A DNA stretch of 64,000 nt from contig CAKTEQ010000002.1 in the NCBI GenBank assembly GCA_934552825.1, forward strand, positions 1 to 64,000, read 5' to 3'. Position numbers and translations under genes: made by a program. Source of the stretch: an uncultured Oscillospiraceae bacterium. Its GTDB lineage: Bacteria > Bacillota > Clostridia > Oscillospirales > Oscillospiraceae. Each line of letters begins with the position of its first letter. Position 1 is the stretch's first letter. Positions 58,451 to 64,000 of the stretch are shown here, in pieces. The notes under the pieces were generated by a model. It had not been told where the DNA came from, did no database searches, and worked only from the letters and a program-made list of their open reading frames with translations.

Positions 58451-59002
58451 ATGGCCTTGAAATATAATAAAACAATTATATTGAAAAACGGAAAAGAGTG
58501 CCTGCTACGCAGCGCCGGAAAAAGCGATGGGCAGGCTGTGTTCGATATTTTCAACCTCACTCATACTCAGACGGATTATCTCCTCTCATATCCTGATGAG
58601 AACAGTTTTAATCCGGAGCAGGAGGGGGAGTTTCTCGCTAAGAAAGCCAGCAGCGATAATGAGATAGAAATAATCGCGATCATCGACGACATTGTCACAG
58701 GGACTGCGGGCATCGAAGCTATCGGGGATAAGTACAAAGTACGGCATCGCGCGGACTTCGGCATAAGCATCGACGAGGCGTATTGGAGCTTGGGTATAGG
58801 CACAGCGCTCCTTGACGCCTGCATCGAGTGCGCCAAAGAGGCTGGCTACGAGCAGCTTGAACTGAGCGCCGTTGCTGAGAACGCAAGCGCTGTCTCCCTA
58901 TACGAAAAGGCCGGCTTCGTTGAGTATGGACGCAATCCAAAGGGATTTAAGTCCCGCCTTACCGGCTTCCAGGAAGTCGTTTACATGAGACTGGAATTAT
59001 AA
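58451..59002 (+). CDS. GNAT-family N-acetyltransferase
   Basis: A 183 aa acyl-CoA transferase. The acetyl-CoA loop is in ISIDEAYWSLGIGTALLDAC (about 115-130, 'Q/RxxGxG/A' as SLGIGTA), and NASAVSLYEKAGFVEYG is the C-terminal signature. Substrate unknown. GGAG is five bases before the ATG, and it follows the fusion gene by six bases, so it may share its transcript. Confidence 0.9.
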   Translation: MALKYNKTIILKNGKECLLRSAGKSDGQAVFDIFNLTHTQTDYLLSYPDENSFNPEQEGEFLAKKASSDNEIEIIAIIDDIVTGTAGIEAIGDKYKVRHRADFGISIDEAYWSLGIGTALLDACIECAKEAGYEQLELSAVAENASAVSLYEKAGFVEYGRNPKGFKSRLTGFQEVVYMRLEL

Positions 59003-59007
59003 ATGTT

Positions 59008-59045
59008 AAAAGCTCTGTACGGCAGTGGGCTGTCACAGAGCTTTT
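59008..59045 (+). terminator. Terminator after the GNAT gene
   Basis: An 11 bp stem (59008-59018 with 59035-59045) with TTTTAT at its end. Confidence 0.8.
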
Positions 59046-59070
59046 ATATCTTCTGTTTACAATTATTCTG

Positions 59071-59100
59071 TTTACTTTATGGCGCAATTTGTAGTAAAAT
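59071..59100 (+). promoter_or_regulatory. Promoter of the P-type ATPase gene
   Basis: TTTACT (59071-59076), 18 bases, TAAAAT (59095-59100). Confidence 0.55.
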
Positions 59101-59144
59101 AGAGCGAAACAGACTATTGAGCAGCGTGCAGAAGGATTGATCGT

Positions 59145-61574
59145 ATGAAGTTGAAAAAAACTGCCGACAAATCTGATATTTTGGTTCAGAACATACCTGT
59201 TTTTGAGGCTGACGCCGCCCAGGGGCTGAGCGGTAATCAGGTGGCCCTGCGCGCCCAGTCAGGGCTCTGCAACACGCCGGTTGACTCGGTATCAAAAACA
59301 ACAAAGCAGATAATTCTCAGTAATGTCTTTACATATTTCAATATGATATTCTGCCTTTTTGCCGTCGGCATAATCGTGTCCGGGGCATCTCTGCAGAATT
59401 TGACATTTATGGGCGTCATAATAATCAATACGCTTATCGGTATTGTTCAGGAGCTTCGCTCAAAAAAGGCGCTGGATAAGCTGAGTATTGTCTCTGCCCC
59501 CAAGGCTAAGGTCATACGCGAAGGCAGGGAAGAGACCATTCCTACCAGCGACACCGTGAGAGACGATATCGTTGTTTTTTCCTCCGGAAATCAGATATAT
59601 GCCGATGCTGTCGTACTGTCCGGCACCTGTCAGGTGAACGAGGCGCTTATAACGGGTGAGGCCGATGAAATAAAGAAAGAGGCAGGGGATACTCTTCTCT
59701 CTGGCAGCTTTGTTATAAACGGAAATTGCTGCGCACGGCTCACCGCTGTGGGTGCGGATTCTTTTGCCTCAAAGCTCACGATAGCCGCTAAAAAAAGTAA
59801 AAAGCCCAAGATGTCTGAGATGATGCGCAGTCTTAAGAAGCTGATAAAGTGGATAGGCTTCATTATAATTCCGTTTGGTGTTGTGTTGCTGATAAAGGAA
59901 ATCAGCTGGCTGCACAGAGATCTTGCGACTGGCATGGCGTCGACGATAGCGGCGCTCCTCGGTATGATACCTGAGGGGCTTTACCTGCTCACCAGTATTG
60001 CCCTTGTCGCAGGTGTGCTGCGACTTTCTCAGCGCAAGACCCTTGTCCATGAGATGGCGTGTATTGAGACACTCGCCCGTGTAGATACGCTTTGCGTGGA
60101 TAAAACGGGCACTATAACGGAGAATAAGATGACCGTAGACGAGATCGCTCTGACATGCGAGGACCGCTTCGTCGAGGCGGATATCCGCATGATAATGGCG
60201 GACTATGTATATGCCATGCAGGACGATAATGACACAATGGCGGCGCTTAAAAAGTACTTCACAGGCACTGTCCGCCAGAAGGCAATAGATACTCTCCCGT
60301 TTTCCTCATCGCGCAAGTATGGCGGTGTATCCTTCCACGAAGATGAGACATATATCCTTGGAGCGCCTGATGTTATCCTTGGGGACCGGTACTCAGAATA
60401 CGCTGAAAAGGTTGACGCATACTCCGCGAAAGGCTGCCGTGTGCTGCTGCTTGCGCTCTATGACGGTACTCTTCACGATGAAGTGCTGGATAAACCGATA
60501 ATGCCTATCGCGCTGATACTTCTCACGAATAAAATACGCAGCGAGGCACCTGCTACGTTTAAATATTTTGCAGAGCAGGGTGTAACTGTAAAAGTCATTT
60601 CCGGCGATAATGCCATGGCCGTTTCCGAAGTTGCAAAGCGCGCCGGTATTCAGGGTGCGGAAAATTATGTGGACGCGAGAGCCCTCCGGAGCGACAGCGA
60701 TATACGGGCCGCCGTGGAGAAATATAACGTGTTCGGGCGTGTTACGCCGGAGCAGAAGCGAAAGCTTGTCCGTGCATTGAAGGCAAAAGGGCACACCGTC
60801 GCAATGACCGGCGACGGTGTGAACGATGTACTCGCTCTGAAGGAAGCGGACTGCTCAATAGCGATGGCTTCCGGCAGCGATGTTGCAAGCCAGGTGAGCC
60901 ACATTGTGCTCATGAAATCAAACTTCTCCGCAATGCCGTCAGTCGTTAGGGAGGGTAGGCGTGTTATAAACAATATTGAGCGTTCTGCCTCGCTCTACCT
61001 TGTGAAGAATGTTTTCTCCTTTCTTTTGGCGTTTATTACGCTCTTTGCATCTTTGCCTTACCCGTTTACACCAGCGCAGCTTTCCCTTGTTAACGCCCTT
61101 ACGATTGGAATTCCCGCATTTGTGTTCGCAATGGAGCCAAACGAGCAGATAGTCTCCGGAAAGTTCTTATCCAAGGTCATATACAGGGCGTTGCCGGGGG
61201 CATTGACAGACCTTGTCCTGATAGTCGGGATACTCCTATTTTACCTTGCGTTTGGTATAACCGAGGGCGCTTTATCCACGATATGTACGTTTGTAATGGG
61301 TGTTGTCGGCTTGTGCGTCATACACAACACCTGCAAACCCTATACAGCCCTGCGAAGACTCATGATGATAACAATGGCTGTCGTATTCCTTATTGCGTTT
61401 TTGTTCTTCAAGCAGCTCTTCACTCTGTCGGCAATACTGTGGTCAGACGCGCTTATAATGATAGTATTCGCACTTCTCGCGTACCCTGTTATGAAGGTGA
61501 TAGAATACGCAGTTGACAGAGTCGCCAAGTCAATCAAATCACATCCCAGAAGATACCGCAGGAGAAAGGCATAA
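59145..61574 (+). CDS. Cation-transporting P-type ATPase (CtpE/P2-like)
   Basis: An 809 aa HAD-type ATPase. The actuator TGE is in ALITGEADEIK (about 165), the PEGL motif of helix 4 is in IPEGLYLLTSIALV (about 275), the phosphorylation site is CVDKTGTITENKM (about 318), and the hinge is MTGDGVNDVLALKEAD (about 555). There is no N-terminal metal-binding domain, so it is not a copper/heavy-metal P1B pump. The PEGL helix recalls CtpE-type calcium pumps, but specificity cannot be fixed. It is followed two bases later by an XRE membrane regulator. Confidence 0.9.
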   Translation: MKLKKTADKSDILVQNIPVFEADAAQGLSGNQVALRAQSGLCNTPVDSVSKTTKQIILSNVFTYFNMIFCLFAVGIIVSGASLQNLTFMGVIIINTLIGIVQELRSKKALDKLSIVSAPKAKVIREGREETIPTSDTVRDDIVVFSSGNQIYADAVVLSGTCQVNEALITGEADEIKKEAGDTLLSGSFVINGNCCARLTAVGADSFASKLTIAAKKSKKPKMSEMMRSLKKLIKWIGFIIIPFGVVLLIKEISWLHRDLATGMASTIAALLGMIPEGLYLLTSIALVAGVLRLSQRKTLVHEMACIETLARVDTLCVDKTGTITENKMTVDEIALTCEDRFVEADIRMIMADYVYAMQDDNDTMAALKKYFTGTVRQKAIDTLPFSSSRKYGGVSFHEDETYILGAPDVILGDRYSEYAEKVDAYSAKGCRVLLLALYDGTLHDEVLDKPIMPIALILLTNKIRSEAPATFKYFAEQGVTVKVISGDNAMAVSEVAKRAGIQGAENYVDARALRSDSDIRAAVEKYNVFGRVTPEQKRKLVRALKAKGHTVAMTGDGVNDVLALKEADCSIAMASGSDVASQVSHIVLMKSNFSAMPSVVREGRRVINNIERSASLYLVKNVFSFLLAFITLFASLPYPFTPAQLSLVNALTIGIPAFVFAMEPNEQIVSGKFLSKVIYRALPGALTDLVLIVGILLFYLAFGITEGALSTICTFVMGVVGLCVIHNTCKPYTALRRLMMITMAVVFLIAFLFFKQLFTLSAILWSDALIMIVFALLAYPVMKVIEYAVDRVAKSIKSHPRRYRRRKA

Positions 61575-61576
61575 AC

Positions 61577-62167
61577 ATGGAAGAATTAAAAGCAGTTTTG
61601 GCTGAAAATATAATAGCTCTTCGGGCAAAAGCGGGGCTTACGCAGGTTGAGTTGGGTGAAATGCTCAACTATTCGGATAAGTCAATTTCAAAATGGGAGA
61701 GGGGAGAGTCTATCCCCGACGCATATGTACTCAAGCAGATGTCCGGCATTTTCGGCGTGACGGTAGATTATCTGCTCTCCCCCCACGAAGAAGGTGAGGA
61801 GCTTCCAGCCGCGCTCAGAGCTCTTGCGAAAAACCACAGCCGCCAGGTCGTTACCGCCATTGCGGCTATGGGCATCTGGACTATCGCAGTCCTTGCGTTC
61901 GTTGTAGTCTGGATATGCGGCAGCATGGAATGGCTTATTTTTGCATATGCAGTACCTGTTACGCTCGTTACTCTGCTGGCGCTTAACTCCGCATGGCACA
62001 TAAGACGTATGAATATATACCTCGTTTCGCTGCTTATCTGGAGTGTCATCGCGGTGATATATCTTACTTTTTGGAGATTTAACTGGTGGCAGCTATTTCT
62101 TCTGGGAGTACCCGCAGAAGTTGTGGTTATCTTGAGTTTCAGGGTAAGACTGAACAAAAAGCAGTGA
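61577..62167 (+). CDS. XRE-family regulator with membrane domain
   Basis: A 196 aa protein. Residues 1-65 form an XRE helix-turn-helix (ALRAKAGLTQVELGEMLNYS then SISKWERGESIPD). Residues about 90-190 have three to four membrane helices (AIAAMGIWTIAVLAFVVVWI; LIFAYAVPVTLVTLLAL; a later Trp-rich pair). It is two bases after the P-type ATPase, so a membrane-tethered regulator of that pump is a natural guess. Similar XRE-membrane proteins are common in Firmicutes. Confidence 0.88.
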   Translation: MEELKAVLAENIIALRAKAGLTQVELGEMLNYSDKSISKWERGESIPDAYVLKQMSGIFGVTVDYLLSPHEEGEELPAALRALAKNHSRQVVTAIAAMGIWTIAVLAFVVVWICGSMEWLIFAYAVPVTLVTLLALNSAWHIRRMNIYLVSLLIWSVIAVIYLTFWRFNWWQLFLLGVPAEVVVILSFRVRLNKKQ

Positions 62168-62186
62168 ATTCTACTACTGGTAGAAT

Positions 62187-62237
62187 AAAAACCTCGTCTA
62201 TAGAACACCGTTAGTGTGCTCTACGGGTGGGGTTTTT
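62187..62237 (+). terminator. Terminator after the XRE gene
   Basis: AAAAACC (62187-62193) pairs with GGTTTTT (62231-62237) at the base of a long imperfect hairpin with an inner TAGA.CAC / GTG.TCTA part. A small TTCTAC/GTAGAA repeat precedes it. Confidence 0.75.
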
Positions 62238-62267
62238 CTTTGTAGAACGTACGAATGGCTGAGTGGA

Positions 62268-62296
62268 TTGCATTTTGCTAAAACTGCATCTACAAT
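62268..62296 (+). promoter_or_regulatory. Promoter of the degV gene
   Basis: TTGCAT (62268-62273), 17 bases, TACAAT (62291-62296), 34 bases before the start. Confidence 0.65.
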
Positions 62297-62330
62297 GGCA
62301 CCATCGAAACTTCAGGAGGTAAATCTTGTC

Positions 62331-63227
62331 ATGGCTAATTATGTTTTGAGCTGCTGCTCCACCGTCGATCTTTCCAAGGAACACTTGGAGCATCTGGACA
62401 TATCCCATATCTGTTTTCACTATTCCCTTAATGGCGTCAGCTACAAAGACGATCTCTGGCAGTCTGTGTCCGCCGAAGAGTTTTATAGTGCGATGGCTGC
62501 GGGCGCCGACACCAACACCTCACAGGTAAATGTCTCGGAATTCGAAGAATATTTCACGGAATTTGCAAGTCAGGGAAGAGACATTATTCACGTGTCCCTT
62601 TCCTCAGGACTTAGCGGTTCTTATAATTCAGCGTGCATAGCCGCGCGCAATGTATCAGAAAAATTCCCTGATGTAAAAGTCTACATTGTCGATTCTCTAG
62701 CCGCTTCTTCCGGTTATGGTCTCCTTATGGATAAGCTCGGCGAACTGCGCTCCGCCGGGATGAGCATTGACGAACTGCGTGATTGGGCAGAGGCGAACAA
62801 GCTTTGCGTGCATCACTGGTTTTTCTCCACGGATCTCTCTTTCTATGTAAAGGGCGGCAGAATATCAAAGACCTCCGGTGCGGTCGGCACTCTGCTGGGC
62901 ATCTGCCCGCTGCTTGATATGGATGAGGGAGGGCATTTGACAGTGCGCTCAAAGGTTCGTTCAAAAAAGCGCGTAATAACCGAGATCGTTGAGAGGATGA
63001 AGCGCTATGCCCAGGACCGAGCCGCTTATTCCGAGAAGTGCTATATTTCTCAGTCTGCCTGTCTTTCAGACGCTCAGCGTGTTGCCGAACTGGTCGAGAG
63101 TGCTTTCCCGAATCTTTCCGGCAATGTACTCATTAACAGCATTGGCACGACTATCGGTAGCCACACCGGTCCCGGCACTGTCGCGCTTTTCTTCTGGGGC
63201 GACAAACGTGAGGGAGATGAATTTTAA
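62331..63227 (+). CDS. DegV-family fatty-acid-binding protein
   Basis: A 298 aa two-domain protein: TSQVNVSEFEEYF and the fatty-acid carboxylate-binding SLSSGLSGSYNSACIA (about 90) are DegV hallmarks, and FSTDLSFYVKGGRISKTSG follows. DegV/FakB proteins deliver fatty acids to the kinase FakA; FakA is not seen here. AGGAGG is 11 bases before the ATG at 62331. Its stop shares one base with the next start. Confidence 0.93.
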   Translation: MANYVLSCCSTVDLSKEHLEHLDISHICFHYSLNGVSYKDDLWQSVSAEEFYSAMAAGADTNTSQVNVSEFEEYFTEFASQGRDIIHVSLSSGLSGSYNSACIAARNVSEKFPDVKVYIVDSLAASSGYGLLMDKLGELRSAGMSIDELRDWAEANKLCVHHWFFSTDLSFYVKGGRISKTSGAVGTLLGICPLLDMDEGGHLTVRSKVRSKKRVITEIVERMKRYAQDRAAYSEKCYISQSACLSDAQRVAELVESAFPNLSGNVLINSIGTTIGSHTGPGTVALFFWGDKREGDEF

Positions 63228-63898
63228 TGGGTCGCTGCATAAACAGGCCTGATTTTCTCCCGAATTATACTCGCGGAGAAGAGATAGCCAACATGATAAC
63301 CCATATTTTAGGCACGGTCACTGGCATTGTCGTCCTGTTGATGTGTCTGCTTGAGACCGTCCCCAAAGGGGATATTCCTCAAATACTGTGCAGCTGTATT
63401 TACGGCGTCTCAATGATCCTGCTGTTTACGGTATCCAGTATATATCACGGGCTGAAGCCAAGCTTCGGAAAACGCGTCATGCGCGTTATTGACCACTGCA
63501 CTATTTATTTTCTTATCGCTGGCACTTATACTCCGATCCTGCTCATCGCCGTACGCCCTATTTATCCCGCGATAGGCTGGGTGCTGTTCGGTGTAGTTTG
63601 GGGGCTTGCGATAGTAGCTACAGTATTCACCGCCATTGACCTGATGAAATTCAGCATAATGTCTATGGCATGCTATGTCGGCATGGGCTGGTGTATTATT
63701 TTCGCTCTTAAGCCAACGATCGACGCCATGAGCATGACAGGATTTCTCTGGCTGCTCGCCGGAGGAATCGCGTATACAATAGGCGCGATCCTCTACAAAA
63801 TAGGGAAGAGGAAACGCTATATTCACAGCATATTTCACATCTTCGTGGACGCCGGATGCCTGCTTCAGGCATATTCAATAATCAAATATGTGTTATGA
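63227..63898 (+). CDS. Hemolysin III/PAQR-family membrane protein
   Basis: A 223 aa seven-helix protein. The conserved Ser and His residues are in FTVSSIYHGLKP, DHCTIYFLIAGTYTP and HSIFHIFVDAG, the metal-ligand layout of the PAQR/Hly-III family. Overlaps the degV stop (TAATG), so translation is coupled. 'Hemolysin' activity is historical; a membrane-lipid hydrolase role is possible by family. Confidence 0.92.
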   Translation: MGRCINRPDFLPNYTRGEEIANMITHILGTVTGIVVLLMCLLETVPKGDIPQILCSCIYGVSMILLFTVSSIYHGLKPSFGKRVMRVIDHCTIYFLIAGTYTPILLIAVRPIYPAIGWVLFGVVWGLAIVATVFTAIDLMKFSIMSMACYVGMGWCIIFALKPTIDAMSMTGFLWLLAGGIAYTIGAILYKIGKRKRYIHSIFHIFVDAGCLLQAYSIIKYVL

Positions 63899-63900
63899 TA

Positions 63901-63931
63901 GAAAGAGCGCGGATAAATTCCGCGCTCTTTC
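63901..63931. terminator. Bidirectional terminator at the window end
   Basis: A perfect 13 bp stem (63901-63913 with 63919-63931) with T tract on the plus strand, between two convergent genes. Confidence 0.87.
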
Positions 63932-63932
63932 T

Positions 63933-64000
63933 TCAGAACTTCATATTATCGATAGCTTTCTTGAGAACAGAGGGAATATCGCATCCCAGAACATCAAGGT
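63933..64000 (-). CDS. 3' end of a minus-strand gene, continuing beyond the window
   Basis: On the minus strand an open frame enters the window and ends with a TGA at 63933-63935; its last residues read IPSVLKKAIDNMKF. The position right after a terminator facing both ways fits a convergent gene end. Too short to identify, and another frame is nearly as long. Confidence 0.45.
   Translation of the reverse strand, partial: LDVLGCDIPSVLKKAIDNMKF

Overview
The window is about 64 kb of a Gram-positive, endospore-forming, probably strictly anaerobic bacterium of class Clostridia, most likely an Oscillospiraceae/Ruminococcaceae-type gut organism. The clues are the complete spoIIIAA-AH operon, spmA/spmB, a SpoIID-domain protein, butyrate kinase, T-box leaders before pheST and tyrS, DAP-pathway genes, strong GGAGG ribosome binding sites, many TTGACA-17-TATAAT promoters, and moderately high GC. 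This placement is inference; no 16S gene is present.

Layout. (1) 1-73: the end of a tRNA-Ala(GGC) gene and a terminator. (2) 0.2-9.5 kb: a minus-strand accessory operon, oppABCDF peptide-type ABC transporter, then an old-yellow-enzyme/FAD/Fe-S oxidoreductase, then an unusual protein that looks like two Csx3-like domains, with a LysR regulator beyond it. (3) 9.7-16.5 kb: glutamine-dependent NAD synthetase, an ECF-type S component behind an attenuator leader, a DUF3842 protein, a YkvI-like membrane protein, a HAD phosphatase, a small Cys-rich protein and butyrate kinase. (4) 16.5-22 kb: an SH3-NlpC/P60 cell-wall hydrolase, a conserved small protein, ireB, and pheST behind a T-box. (5) 22-27 kb: nnrDE, a lipoprotein, alr and mazF (the Bacillus ydcC-alr-ndoA order, but no mazE), then two unrecognised proteins. 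(6) 27-41 kb: spoIIIA operon, then asp23-nusB-xseAB-ispA and dxs-tlyA-nadK-argR-recN, the classic Firmicutes cluster. (7) 41-50 kb: T-box tyrS; asd-dapA-dapB on the minus strand; a SpoIID-like exported protein; queA-tgt. (8) 50-55 kb: ywiB-like/argS, spmAB, an AbrB-type regulator, yajC and a yrzE-like protein. (9) 55-64 kb: two convergent tyrosine recombinases, a CDP-alcohol phosphatidyltransferase fused to a VTT (DedA/TVP38-like) domain, a GNAT acetyltransferase, a P-type ATPase with an XRE membrane regulator, DegV, a hemolysin-III/PAQR protein, and the 3' end of a further minus-strand gene.

Most of the window is conserved housekeeping and sporulation sequence. The accessory signal is concentrated in the 1-9.5 kb transporter/reductase operon and in several structured leaders: before the ECF S component, before mazF, before asp23, and between yajC and yrzE. 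dxs lacks any ATG, GTG or TTG at the start its conserved N-terminus and ribosome binding site call for. No CRISPR array, insertion sequence, prophage or replication origin was seen. The strongest candidate for something undescribed is the tandem Csx3-like protein encoded outside any CRISPR context, directly behind an ene-reductase and a peptide-type importer.
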